Source of the DNA: Bacteroidales bacterium M3
Lineage (GTDB): Bacteria > Bacteroidota > Bacteroidia > Bacteroidales > Muribaculaceae
NCBI GenBank assembly: GCA_001689445.1
Contig: LUJN01000008.1
Location: forward strand, 1-64,000
Direction: 5' to 3'
DNA length: 64,000 nt
How positions within the stretch are numbered: the first letter of the stretch is position 1; the number at the start of each line of letters is the position of its first letter. Made by a program: the position numbers and the translations under genes. Below the pieces are notes generated by a model that had not been told where the DNA came from, searched no databases, and saw nothing but the letters and a program-made list of their open reading frames with translations. Shown in pieces: positions 23,774-32,674 of the stretch.

Positions 23774-25504
23774 TCACTTGGCGGCCTCAATCCATGCCGT
23801 CACCTCGTCGACGGAGGGATTCTTCAGGCCAAGCTTGAACTTCTTGTTAAGCCCACACAGGTCCTGATGGAGCTTTCCGGCTGCGGTGGTCGCGGCAAGG
23901 GCCTCGACGGTGAGCACACCGGCCTTCTGCAACGGTGCCACCCACTCGGCGGGAACGCCGATAGCGGTGTATGCCTCCTCCTTGTCGCGGCGCACGACCT
24001 TCTCGGGACGCATCTGCGGGAACAGCAGCACCTCCTGGATGGTGGTCTGCCCGGTCATGAGCATGACGAGACGGTCCATGCCGATACCCATGCCCGACGT
24101 GGGGGGCATACCGTATTCGAGGGCGCGGATAAAGTCCTTGTCGATAATCATCGCCTCATCGTCCCCCTTCTCGCCGAGACGCATCTGCTCGACAAAGCGG
24201 CCATACTGGTCAATGGGGTCGTTAAGCTCCGAGTAGGCGTTGGCAAGTTCCTTACCGTTGACCATCAGCTCAAAACGCTCGGTCAACTCGGGGTTATTGC
24301 GGTGACGCTTGGTGAGGGGCGACATCTCTATGGGGTAGTCGATGATGAAGGTGGGCTGGATATAGTTGCCCTCGCACTTCTCGCCGAATATCTCGTCAAT
24401 CAGCTTGCCTTTGCCCATGCTCTCGTCGACCTCGATGCCGAGCGAGCGGCACACGTCGCGCAGCTGCACCTCGTCCATGCCGGTGATGTCGATGCCGGTG
24501 AACTCCTTGATGGCGTCAATCATGGTGACGCGCTTGAACGGCGCCTTGAATGAGATAACGTTGTCGCCGACCTTGACCTCGGTGGTGCCGTTGACGTCAA
24601 GGCATATCTTCTCAAGCATCTTTTCGGTGAAGTCCATCATCCAGTTGTAGTCCTTGTAGGAGACATAAATCTCCATGCAGGTGAACTCGGGATTGTGGGT
24701 GCGGTCCATACCCTCGTTACGGAAGTTCTTTGAGAACTCGTATACGCCCTCGAAGCCGCCTACGATAAGGCGCTTGAGGTAAAGCTCGTCGGCGATGCGC
24801 AGGTAGAGGGGGATGTCGAGCGCGTTGTGGTGGGTGATGAAAGGTCGGGCCGACGCGCCGCCGGGTATCGACTGCAGTATCGGGGTCTCGACCTCCATGT
24901 AGCCGTGGTCGTTGAAGTACTGGCGCATCGAGTTGTAGACCTTTGTGCGCTTGATGAATATATCCTTCACGCCATCGTTGACGACGAGGTCGACATAGCG
25001 GCGGCGGTAGCGCAGCTCGGGGTCGTCGAATGCGTCGTAGGTCACGCCGTCCTTCACCTTGACGATGGGCAGCGGCCGCAGCGACTTGGCGAGCACCGTG
25101 AGCTGCTGCGCGTGGATGGATATCTCGCCCGTCTGGGTGCGGAACACATACCCCTTGACACCAACGAAGTCGCCGATATCAAGCAGTTTCTTGAACACGA
25201 CATTGTACAGCTCCTTGTCCTCGCCGGGGCAGAGGTCGTCGCGGTTGATGTAGACCTGTATGCGGCCGCGAGAGTCCTGCAGCTCCATAAACGAAGCCTT
25301 GCCCATGATGCGGCGGCCCATGATGCGGCCTGCCATCGACACCTCGCGCTGTGGCGCGTCGTCGGCAAAGGTCGCCTTTATCTCATCGGTGAAAGCGTTA
25401 ACGGGGTATTCGGCAGCGGGATAGGGGTCAATGCCGAGGCGACGCATCTCCTCCATACTGTTGCGGCGCACTATCTCCTGCTCGCTAAGTTCCAGAACGT
25501 TCAT
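23774..25504 (-). CDS. lysS: Lysine--tRNA ligase (class II)
   Basis: This 576-residue enzyme charges tRNA-Lys. An N-terminal OB-fold anticodon domain (about residues 60-165) precedes the class II core. Motif 1 is G-Y-M-E-V-E-T-P, motif 2 is F-R-N-E-G-M-D-R-T-H-N-P-E-F, and motif 3 is G-M-G-I-G-M-D-R-L near residue 485. About 65 extra residues follow the core (about 512-576), a helical tail typical of Bacteroidales LysRS and absent from the E. coli enzyme. gpsA follows on the same strand. Confidence 0.96.
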   Translation of the reverse strand: MNVLELSEQEIVRRNSMEEMRRLGIDPYPAAEYPVNAFTDEIKATFADDAPQREVSMAGRIMGRRIMGKASFMELQDSRGRIQVYINRDDLCPGEDKELYNVVFKKLLDIGDFVGVKGYVFRTQTGEISIHAQQLTVLAKSLRPLPIVKVKDGVTYDAFDDPELRYRRRYVDLVVNDGVKDIFIKRTKVYNSMRQYFNDHGYMEVETPILQSIPGGASARPFITHHNALDIPLYLRIADELYLKRLIVGGFEGVYEFSKNFRNEGMDRTHNPEFTCMEIYVSYKDYNWMMDFTEKMLEKICLDVNGTTEVKVGDNVISFKAPFKRVTMIDAIKEFTGIDITGMDEVQLRDVCRSLGIEVDESMGKGKLIDEIFGEKCEGNYIQPTFIIDYPIEMSPLTKRHRNNPELTERFELMVNGKELANAYSELNDPIDQYGRFVEQMRLGEKGDDEAMIIDKDFIRALEYGMPPTSGMGIGMDRLVMLMTGQTTIQEVLLFPQMRPEKVVRRDKEEAYTAIGVPAEWVAPLQKAGVLTVEALAATTAAGKLHQDLCGLNKKFKLGLKNPSVDEVTAWIEAAK

Positions 25505-25664
25505 ATCTATTGCAATTTACAAAATCTTCACAAAATTACTCATTTTCCCCCAATTACACGAATATTACCCCGACATATTTCAACACGGGACAACACGATG
25601 AATATTTGACAGCCTTGTCAACCCCAAAATGCCGGTGTCGCACAACTTGCTGCCGGGCTTGATA

Positions 25665-25739
25665 TGTAGAGACGTTCCCTGGAACGTCCGTGGGATGGGT
25701 AGAGGGCAATTTGCGGGCGCTTACAGGTAGCGTCCCTAC
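25665..25739. repeat. Modular palindromic intergenic repeat 3
   Basis: GTAGAGACGTTCCCTGGAAC at the left and a divergent GGTAGCGTCCCTAC at the right enclose a non-palindromic centre. The core ACGTTCCCTGGAACGT recurs in repeat 4 (29955-30097). GCTGCAACACC (about 25764) is a flanking relic. Confidence 0.6.
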
Positions 25740-25827
25740 TTCTCTGACGGACAACCTGTCGGGTGCTGCAACACCATGTTACTCCTTTGGTGACAGACTG
25801 TCGCGTTTTGTCTGCCATTAAAATGAG

Positions 25828-25860
25828 GAATGGCGCGGCTCATATTGAGCCGCGCCATTC
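25828..25860 (-). terminator. Terminator of nifJ
   Basis: A perfect 15-bp stem GAATGGCGCGGCTCA/TGAGCCGCGCCATTC with a 3-base loop ends 23 bases before the nifJ stop. On the minus strand it is followed by ATTTTAATGG. Confidence 0.75.
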
Positions 25861-25883
25861 GGGTGTCTATCGGGGGATAGGAA

Positions 25884-28800
25884 TTACTTGGGGAGGTTGC
25901 CCACCTCGGGGTCTACGCCCCACTGCTGCTGGGCGAGACGGCGGTAGTTGTTGTAGCGCCACTGGGCGTTGTCCTTGGCGGCTGCAAACAGTTCCTCAGC
26001 CTCGGCGGGATACTGCTTCATGACGGAAGCGTAGCGCACCTCGCCCTTGAGGAAGTCCTCAAACTTGCTCCAGTCGGGCTCCTTGCTGTCGAGGGTGAAG
26101 GGGTTCTTGCCCTCAGCCTCAAGAGCGGGATTGTAACGCCACAGGTGCCAGTAGCCGCAAGCAACGGCGTTGGCCTCCTCCTGCTGCGCCTTGCCCATGC
26201 CGGCCTTCAGGCCGTGGTTGATACAGGGAGCGTAGGCGATGATGATGGAGGGACCGTCGTAGGCCTCGGCCTCGCGGATAGCCTTGAGGGTCTGGGCCTG
26301 GTCGGCGCCCATCGCAATCTGCGCGGCATACACGTAGCCGTAGGTCGAGGCGATAAGGCCAAGGTCCTTCTTGCGGATGCGCTTGCCCGATGCGGCAAAC
26401 TTGGCGATTGCGCCGAGCGGGGTGGCCTTGGATGCCTGACCGCCGGTGTTGGAGTAAACCTCGGTGTCGAGCACAAGGATGTTGACATTCTTGCCCGATG
26501 CGAGCACGTGGTCGAGACCGCCGAAACCGATGTCGTAGCTTGCGCCGTCGCCACCGATAATCCACTGGCTGCGCTTAACCAGGTAGTGCTTCAGGGCAAG
26601 AATCTTCTTGCAGGTGTCGCACCCGCAAGCCTCGGCCATGGGCACGAGCTTGTCGGCCACCTCGCGGCTCTTGTCGGCGTCTTCCTTGCCGTCGAGCCAC
26701 TCCTTGAACAGGCCCTTCAGCTCGTCGCTGCACTTGGGGCAGTCGAGGCCGGCAGTGATAGTCTCGGTGAGACGCTCGCGCATCTTCTCGTTGGCGAGCA
26801 CCATACCCATGCCAAACTCGCAGAAGTCCTCGAAGAGGGAGTTGGCCCATGCAGGACCGTGACCGCGATGGTTGACAGTATAGGGGGTGGAGGGGACGGA
26901 GCCTGAATAGATGGAGCTACAGCCGGTAGCGTTGGCCACCATCTCGCGGTCGCCGAAGAGCTGGGTGATGAGCTTCACATAGGGAGTCTCGCCGCAACCC
27001 GAGCAAGCGCCGGAGAATTCAAACAGCGGAGTGGCAAACTGTGAGTTCTTCACGTTGGTCTTCACGTCCACAAGATTCTGCTTGGAGGCAACATGCTCCA
27101 CGCAGTAATCCCACTTCTTCTGCACGTCGAGCTGACTCTCAAGGGGCTTCATCACGAGAGCCTTCACGCCCTTCTTGCCGGGGCACACGTCAACACAGTT
27201 GCCGCAGCCGAGACAGTCGAGCACGTCAACCTGCTGCACGAAGCGCATTCCGGCCATGGTCTTGCCGATAGCGGGCAGAGTGTCGGCATCGCCGAAAGGC
27301 GAGCCGGCCATCTCGGCCTCGTCGAGCACGAAGGGACGGATAGATGCGTGAGGGCAGACATAGGCACACTTGTTACACTGGATACAGTTCTCGCTGAGCC
27401 ACTCGGGCACGAAAGCTGCCACGCCACGCTTCTCATACTTGGCTGTGCCCTGTTCCCATGTGCCGTCCTCAATACCCTTGAAGTCGGAAACCTTCAGCAG
27501 GTCGCCGTCCTGGGCGTTGATGGGGCGCACGATCTCGTTGATGAAGGCAGGGTCGTTGTTGGCGGCGGCTGCGTCATCGGCAAACGATGCCCATGCGGGA
27601 TCAACGGCGAGCTGGTGGTACTCGTTGCCACGGTCAACGGCGGCATAGTTCTTGTCGACCACGTCCTGGCCCTTCTTGCCGTAGCTCTTGACGATGAACT
27701 TCTTCATCTGCTCTACAGCGAGGTCAACGGGGATGACACCCGTGATGCGGAAGAACGCGCTTTGGAGAATGGTGTTGGTGCGGTTACCGAGACCGATTTC
27801 CTGGGCAATCTTGGTGGCGTTGATGTAGTAGACGGTGATGTTGTGCTTTGCGAAGTACTTCTTCACCTTGTTAGGCAGGTTCTTGGCAAGCTCCTCGCCC
27901 TCCCAGATGGTGTTGAGCAGGAATGTGCCGCCGTCACGGAGACCACGGGTCACGTCATACATGTGGAGATATGCCTGCACGTGACATGCCACGAAGTTGG
28001 GGGTCGTCACGAGGTAGGTCGAGCGTATGGGGTCGTCGCCGAAGCGGAGGTGCGAGCAGGTAAAGCCGCCCGACTTCTTGGAGTCGTAGGCGAAGTAAGC
28101 CTGGCAATACTTGTTGGTGTTGTCACCGATAATCTTCACCGAGTTCTTGTTGGCACCCACAGTACCGTCGGCACCGAGGCCGAAGAACTTGGCCTCGAAC
28201 ATGCTCTCGCCGCCGAGCGCAATCTCCTCCTTCGGGGGAAGCGAGGTGAATGTCACGTCGTCGATGATGCCGAGAGTGAAGTGGTCCTTAGGCTCGGGAA
28301 GGGCAAGATTCTCAAACACGGAGATAATCTGTGCCGGAGTGGTGTCCTTGGATGCGAGACCGTAGCGGCCACCGACAATGACGGGGGCATCGGCCTTGCC
28401 GTAGAAACACTCCTTGACATCGAGACAGAGGGGCTCGCCATTGGCTCCCGGCTCCTTGGTGCGGTCAAGCACGGCGATGCGCTTGGCAGTGGCGGGAACG
28501 GCTGCAAGGAAATGCTTGGCCGAGAACGGGCGGTAGAGGTGTACCGACACGAGGCCGACTTTCTCGCCCTGTGCCATCAGGTGGTCGATAGCCTCCTGGG
28601 CGGCCTGGGTCACGGAACCCATGGCGATGATGACACGCTCGGCGTCGGGCGCGCCATAGTAGTTGAACAGGCCATATTTGCGGCCGGTGATTTCAGAAAT
28701 CTTGTCCATGTACTCCTCGACGATGGCGGGAACGGCATCGTAGTAGCCATTGCACGACTCGCGGTGCTGGAAGAACACGTCGCCGTTCTCGGCCATACCG

Positions 28801-29453
28801 CGTGCGACGGGCTTCTCGGGGTTGAGGGCACGGGCGCGGAACTCGGCAAGAGCCTCCTGGTCGATGAGCGGAGCGAGGTCGTCGGCGTCGATGGCCTCAA
28901 TCTTCTGTATCTCGTGAGATGTACGGAAGCCGTCAAAGAAGTTGACAAAGGGCACGCGGCTCTTGATGGTGGCGAGGTGGGCCACACCTGCAAGGTCCAT
29001 GACCTCCTGCACCGAACCCTCGGCCAACATGGCAAAACCGGTCTGGCGCACCGACATAACGTCCTGATGGTCGCCGAAGATGCTCAGCGCATGTGAGGCA
29101 AGTGTACGTGCCGACACATGGAAAACGCAGGGAAGCAACTCACCTGCAATCTTGTACATATTTGGTATCATGAGGAGAAGGCCCTGCGAGGCAGTGTAGG
29201 TGGTGGTCAGCGCACCGGCCTGGAGAGAACCGTGGACAGCACCTGCGGCACCGCCCTCCGACTGCATCTCCTGCACGAGGACAGTCTCCCCGAAGATGTT
29301 TTTACGTCCTGCCGCAGCCCACTCATCGACATATTCAGCCATTGTCGACGACGGGGTGATGGGGTAAATGGCGGCCACTTCCGAGAACATGTAGCTCACG
29401 TGGGCTGCTGCCTGATTACCGTCACAGGTCAAGAATTTTTTTTCCTTACTCAT
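25884..29453 (-). CDS. nifJ: Pyruvate:ferredoxin (flavodoxin) oxidoreductase
   Basis: This 1189-residue single-chain PFOR oxidises pyruvate to acetyl-CoA and CO2 and reduces ferredoxin, the central anaerobic route. The N-terminal pyrimidine-binding domain comes first. Two 4Fe-4S motifs follow: C-I-Q-C-N-K-C-x-x-x-C-P near residue 687 and C-L-G-C-G-N-C-x-x-x-C-P near residue 752. The proximal-cluster Cys pair C-S-G-C-G-E-T-P is near 830 and the TPP motif G-D-G-A-S-Y-D-I-G near 970. Length equals that of the family. It has its own promoter (29564-29594) and terminator. Long open frames opposite are shadows caused by strong codon bias. Confidence 0.96.
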   Translation of the reverse strand: MSKEKKFLTCDGNQAAAHVSYMFSEVAAIYPITPSSTMAEYVDEWAAAGRKNIFGETVLVQEMQSEGGAAGAVHGSLQAGALTTTYTASQGLLLMIPNMYKIAGELLPCVFHVSARTLASHALSIFGDHQDVMSVRQTGFAMLAEGSVQEVMDLAGVAHLATIKSRVPFVNFFDGFRTSHEIQKIEAIDADDLAPLIDQEALAEFRARALNPEKPVARGMAENGDVFFQHRESCNGYYDAVPAIVEEYMDKISEITGRKYGLFNYYGAPDAERVIIAMGSVTQAAQEAIDHLMAQGEKVGLVSVHLYRPFSAKHFLAAVPATAKRIAVLDRTKEPGANGEPLCLDVKECFYGKADAPVIVGGRYGLASKDTTPAQIISVFENLALPEPKDHFTLGIIDDVTFTSLPPKEEIALGGESMFEAKFFGLGADGTVGANKNSVKIIGDNTNKYCQAYFAYDSKKSGGFTCSHLRFGDDPIRSTYLVTTPNFVACHVQAYLHMYDVTRGLRDGGTFLLNTIWEGEELAKNLPNKVKKYFAKHNITVYYINATKIAQEIGLGNRTNTILQSAFFRITGVIPVDLAVEQMKKFIVKSYGKKGQDVVDKNYAAVDRGNEYHQLAVDPAWASFADDAAAANNDPAFINEIVRPINAQDGDLLKVSDFKGIEDGTWEQGTAKYEKRGVAAFVPEWLSENCIQCNKCAYVCPHASIRPFVLDEAEMAGSPFGDADTLPAIGKTMAGMRFVQQVDVLDCLGCGNCVDVCPGKKGVKALVMKPLESQLDVQKKWDYCVEHVASKQNLVDVKTNVKNSQFATPLFEFSGACSGCGETPYVKLITQLFGDREMVANATGCSSIYSGSVPSTPYTVNHRGHGPAWANSLFEDFCEFGMGMVLANEKMRERLTETITAGLDCPKCSDELKGLFKEWLDGKEDADKSREVADKLVPMAEACGCDTCKKILALKHYLVKRSQWIIGGDGASYDIGFGGLDHVLASGKNVNILVLDTEVYSNTGGQASKATPLGAIAKFAASGKRIRKKDLGLIASTYGYVYAAQIAMGADQAQTLKAIREAEAYDGPSIIIAYAPCINHGLKAGMGKAQQEEANAVACGYWHLWRYNPALEAEGKNPFTLDSKEPDWSKFEDFLKGEVRYASVMKQYPAEAEELFAAAKDNAQWRYNNYRRLAQQQWGVDPEVGNLPK

Positions 29454-29563
29454 AGTCGTAATCTATTTTATAAAATAATGAATAATCCATTTCAACCGTC
29501 CTCCGGGCCAATGTCACGCAAGCAGTCCCGGAATGTTGCCTATAAGATTGTATTTCAACTCGC

Positions 29564-29594
29564 AAAATTATAAATTTATCGCGTAACAGCCAAA
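29564..29594 (-). promoter_or_regulatory. Promoter of nifJ
   Basis: On the minus strand TTTG (29594-29591), 19 bases, then TAATTTTG (29571-29564) matches the consensus. The leader is about 105 nt. Confidence 0.75.
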
Positions 29595-29650
29595 AATATG
29601 CCACCCAACTCATTTAAGCAATCTGAAATTTGCATAAAAGAGATGAACAA

Positions 29651-29722
29651 CAAAAAAATAGGGCTGTCTCACGACAGCCCTATTCCTTAAACCTTTATCT
29701 TAATCTAATACTATGAAAAACA
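29651..29722 (-). ncRNA. Short promoter-to-terminator RNA unit, copy 2
   Basis: On the minus strand a -7 box TACATTTG (29736-29729) precedes GTTTTTCATAGTATTAG, then AAAGGTTTAAGG, then a 12-bp stem AATAGGGCTGTC/GACAGCCCTATT (29657-29684) with a GTGA loop and U7. It shares the CATAG(T/G)ATTAGATT word and the GGCTGTC-GNRA-GACAGCC stem with copy 1. It lies upstream of the nifJ promoter, so it is probably a separate transcript. Confidence 0.6.
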
Positions 29723-29736
29723 CACGCACAAATGTA

Positions 29737-29954
29737 GAAAGAATAATTCAAACGCCGCGCATTTTCCTCAAAAAAAATTACGCTATCTAATTGATTTTAG
29801 ACTAATTAACTACCCCCCCCCCACTTATTGCACACCCCTCTTGCCTCTTGCCCAAAAATCGATCTCCCGCAGGCCCAAACGGACAATACTATCAACTATT
29901 TTTTTTGGCAAGCATCAACCTTATTAGTATTTTTGTCCGACATCACCCCGAGGA
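29737..29954. other. AT-rich intergenic stretch with a C10 run
   Basis: Nothing gene-like is seen. A run of ten C residues lies at 29813-29822, not placed between recognisable promoter boxes. Confidence 0.4.
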
Positions 29955-30097
29955 TGTTGCAGAACCCGATAGATTGCTGCTAAATGAGCCGGGACGCTAC
30001 CTGTAGCCTCCGCCAATTGCGCATAGACCAATATATTAGTCGCGGACGTTCCAGGGAACGGCCCTGCATCCCGGGCCAATCGGCAAGTTTTGCAACA
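29955..30097. repeat. Modular palindromic intergenic repeat 4
   Basis: Outer flanks TGTTGCAGAA and TTTTGCAACA enclose GGGACGCTACCTGTAGCC and GGACGTTCCAGGGAACGG, two different core types also seen together in repeat 3 but in swapped order. Confidence 0.6.
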
Positions 30098-30118
30098 CCC
30101 TACAGAAATGACTTGACA

Positions 30119-31435
30119 ATGAAACTTTCAGAGATTACATCAAATATACGTGAGCGGCTCGGCATCGCGGAGCTTAACCCGATGCAACGCCGCATGACCG
30201 AAACCGTCGCCCGCTCCATTGTGCTGCTGTCGCCCACCGGCTCGGGCAAGACACTGGCTTTCGCCATCCCGCTGCTGCGCAGGCTGCGACCAGCCGACGG
30301 GCGGGTGCAGGCGGTCGTCATAGCCCCCTCGCGCGAACTTGTGTTGCAGATTTACGAAGTGATACGCCCTCTCGCTGTCGGATACAAGACTGTGGCGTTC
30401 TACGGCGGCCACTCGATGATGGAAGAGAAACGCTCGCTGTCGGCTGTGCCCGATATAGTGATAGCAACTCCCGGACGTCTGCTCGACCACATCAACCGGC
30501 ATCAGATTGACCTATATCCCGCACGCACACTCGTGCTCGACGAGTATGACAAGTCGCTCGAACTCGGATTTCACGACGAAATGAAGCGCATTGTCGCCCG
30601 TATGCCCAACCTGTCGCAGACCCTCCTCACGTCGGCGACACGACTTGACGCGCTCCCCTCGTGGCTACACGCAGTCGAGCCTGCCACAGTCGATTTCCTC
30701 AACGACGGGGGCGACCTGAAAAAACGGTTGACAATAATAGATGTCGAAAGCCCCGTGAAGGACAAAATCGACACTCTCGCCGACCTGCTGCGGTCGCTCG
30801 ACAACCAGCGTGTCATCATATTTGTCAACTACCGTGACAGTGCCCAGCGGCTCTACGACCACCTGCGGCGGCTCGGGCTGCCCGTCGGCCTGTATCACGG
30901 CGCACTCGACCAAGCCGACCGTGAGAAAGCCATCGACCTGCTCAACAACGGTACAACCCCGATACTCATATCAACCGACCTCGGCGCACGCGGACTGGAC
31001 ATCGACACGGTAGGGAGCGTGATACACTACCACATGCCGCTGACCCCCGAGGCGTGGACCCACCGCAACGGACGCACCGCCCGCGTCGACCGCGAGGGCA
31101 CGGTCTATGTTGTGCGCTCCGAGAGCGACACAGTGCCGGAATTTGCCACATTCGACCGCCCATACCACCCCACCGGCCACAGCGACGACCCCATACGTCC
31201 GGCGGCGGCAACGCTCTATTTTGACGCGGGGAAAAAGGAGAAACTGTCGCGAGGCGACATCCTCGGATTTCTCGTCAACAAGGGTGGCCTGCGCGCCGAC
31301 GAGATAGGCAAGATAACGGTCAAGGACCACTCGGCGATTGCCGCCATCCCCCCGACCGACCCCGCAGCGGTAATCGCCCGCATAAAGGGCGAAAAAATCA
31401 AAGGGAAACGCGTCCGCGTCTCCCTGTTGAAATAA
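30119..31435 (+). CDS. DEAD-box-type RNA helicase with DbpA-like C-terminal domain
   Basis: This 438-residue ATP-dependent RNA helicase has motif I S-P-T-G-S-G-K-T near residue 35, motif Ia A-P-S-R-E-L, T-P-G-R, motif III S-A-T, and motif VI H-R-N-G-R-T-A-R. Motif II reads D-E-Y-D instead of D-E-A-D. The last 75 residues match the DbpA RNA-binding domain, which in E. coli DbpA targets 23S rRNA hairpin 92, so a role in large-subunit assembly is likely. The frame is open to 29984, but that part runs through a palindromic repeat, so the ATG at 30119 is chosen. It is convergent with the thioredoxin gene. Confidence 0.9.
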   Translation: MKLSEITSNIRERLGIAELNPMQRRMTETVARSIVLLSPTGSGKTLAFAIPLLRRLRPADGRVQAVVIAPSRELVLQIYEVIRPLAVGYKTVAFYGGHSMMEEKRSLSAVPDIVIATPGRLLDHINRHQIDLYPARTLVLDEYDKSLELGFHDEMKRIVARMPNLSQTLLTSATRLDALPSWLHAVEPATVDFLNDGGDLKKRLTIIDVESPVKDKIDTLADLLRSLDNQRVIIFVNYRDSAQRLYDHLRRLGLPVGLYHGALDQADREKAIDLLNNGTTPILISTDLGARGLDIDTVGSVIHYHMPLTPEAWTHRNGRTARVDREGTVYVVRSESDTVPEFATFDRPYHPTGHSDDPIRPAAATLYFDAGKKEKLSRGDILGFLVNKGGLRADEIGKITVKDHSAIAAIPPTDPAAVIARIKGEKIKGKRVRVSLLK

Positions 31436-31466
31436 TGATCGAGGCTTTGCCCCTACAATCGGCCCT

Positions 31467-31922
31467 CTACCGGAGCAATCCCTGTACGGCGGCATCGGCA
31501 TCGTCGTAGGACATCGCGCCAATCTGGCGGTCGATGTTGCCGTCACGGTCAACAAAAAGTATCGTGGGGATTGACTGTATGCCATACTCGGCGGCAATGC
31601 CGGGCGCCTTGTCTACATTGACAGAATAGAAGGTCACGCGGTTGCCATATTCCTTGGCAAGCTGGTGGAACACGGGCTTGAACTGACGGCAGGGGCCACA
31701 CCATTCGGCCCAGAAGTCAACGACCACGGGACGCTCCAGCTTGTTGCCAAACTCCAACGGCTCACTGCCGTCAATCTCGATAATCTCAGGCTTTGCGCTG
31801 TTGACAGCCTCAGCGGTCGCGGCGACATCCTTTTTCTCCTCCTTGGCCGAATTGCCGCATCCGGCCATAGCCACGGACGCCAAAGCGATGACACCCGCAA
31901 TCAAAATCTTATCCTTCTTCAT
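31467..31922 (-). CDS. Thioredoxin-domain lipoprotein
   Basis: This 151-residue protein has a lipoprotein signal (V-A-M-A-G-C, Cys22), a short charged linker and a thioredoxin domain (about residues 55-151) with the active site W-C-G-P-C. A cis-proline follows in S-I-P-T. It probably acts as a membrane-tethered periplasmic disulfide reductase or exchange protein. No Dsb partner gene is adjacent. It is convergent with the helicase and 76 bases downstream of the flavin reductase gene on the same strand. Confidence 0.88.
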   Translation of the reverse strand: MKKDKILIAGVIALASVAMAGCGNSAKEEKKDVAATAEAVNSAKPEIIEIDGSEPLEFGNKLERPVVVDFWAEWCGPCRQFKPVFHQLAKEYGNRVTFYSVNVDKAPGIAAEYGIQSIPTILFVDRDGNIDRQIGAMSYDDADAAVQGLLR

Positions 31923-31998
31923 AATTGAAAGTTGAAACTATATTTTAACACTTGACACTATAACGCCATTGTCACCACAATTGTTGAGTGCCACGTCA

Positions 31999-32508
31999 CT
32001 ATGCCACGTACACGTGCTTGATTTCGGCGATATACATGTCGTGATAGCCGCCCTGCGCCGCGCCATACCACCGCAGGACACTCTTGTCGAGCATACACTC
32101 CGGCTTTATGGAGTCGACATATTTCAACTCACAGTCAATCACGAGCCTCGCCTCGGCAAAGGCAACCTGCCCCGAGGGCAACTCCACGGGGCTAAGCCCG
32201 GGATAGTGCATCTTGTCAAACGTGCGCCCGCTCTCCTTACCCATCACTCCCAGCATCTTACGCATCGACTCGGGGTAGAATGTCAGGGTGAATCGTCCCG
32301 TGCGGTCGATATAACCCTTGGTGAAACGCTCGGGGCGCACGTAGACTGTCGCCACAGGCAATCCCCACAGCACGCCGACGCCGCCCCAGCTGGCGGTCAT
32401 CATGTTGAAATCGTGGATGTCACCTGCCGTCACCAGCATCCAGTCAGCCCCGATAAGTTTTACAAAATTGTCGTCAATCTCCGTTGGTTTTATTTCTTTC
32501 ATCTCCAT
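31999..32508 (-). CDS. Flavin reductase family protein
   Basis: This 169-residue protein has an FMN-binding split-barrel fold. Features are M-M-T-A-S-W-G-G near residue 34, V-Y-V-R-P-x-R-F-T near residue 53, and F-T-L-T-F, as in the flavin reductase-like family. It probably binds FMN and uses NAD(P)H; the electron acceptor is unknown. The frame is open to 32625, but the upstream part reads through a palindromic repeat, so the ATG at 32508 is preferred. Confidence 0.8.
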   Translation of the reverse strand: MEMKEIKPTEIDDNFVKLIGADWMLVTAGDIHDFNMMTASWGGVGVLWGLPVATVYVRPERFTKGYIDRTGRFTLTFYPESMRKMLGVMGKESGRTFDKMHYPGLSPVELPSGQVAFAEARLVIDCELKYVDSIKPECMLDKSVLRWYGAAQGGYHDMYIAEIKHVYVA

Positions 32509-32517
32509 AATTATTAG

Positions 32518-32582
32518 TAGGGAAGCGGCGTGCCGCGTTAAAAATGCCGTCACGTTAATTCCACGCGGCACGCCGCATCCCT
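32518..32582. repeat. Modular palindromic intergenic repeat 5
   Basis: TAGGGAAGCGGCGTGCCGCG and the inverse CGCGGCACGCCGCATCCCT share the core of repeat 2 with two base changes at the ends. Confidence 0.65.
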
Positions 32583-32601
32583 TCGTTATTAAACCGTTTA
32601 T

Positions 32602-32637
32602 CAAAAAAAGAGTTTGAAGCCTCACGGATTCAAACCC
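32602..32637 (-). terminator. Terminator of mdh
   Basis: On the minus strand GGGTTTGAA pairs with TTCAAACTC (one G.U) and is followed by TTTTTTT (32608-32602), 38 bases after the mdh stop. Confidence 0.75.
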
Positions 32638-32674
32638 TTTTCTTAATACTTAATATGAGAAAAAATTGTGTGTC

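Noticed and set aside
27093..29096. 667-codon open frame opposite nifJ
   Set aside because: Antisense shadow produced by biased codon use in nifJ; no signal, domain or start context.
29813..29822. C10 tract as a phase-variation switch
   Set aside because: It is not within a gene and not between promoter boxes of either neighbour.
32597..32640. tRNA-like T-loop word GGTTTGAATCC
   Set aside because: The surrounding sequence folds as a simple terminator after mdh; no cloverleaf can be drawn.
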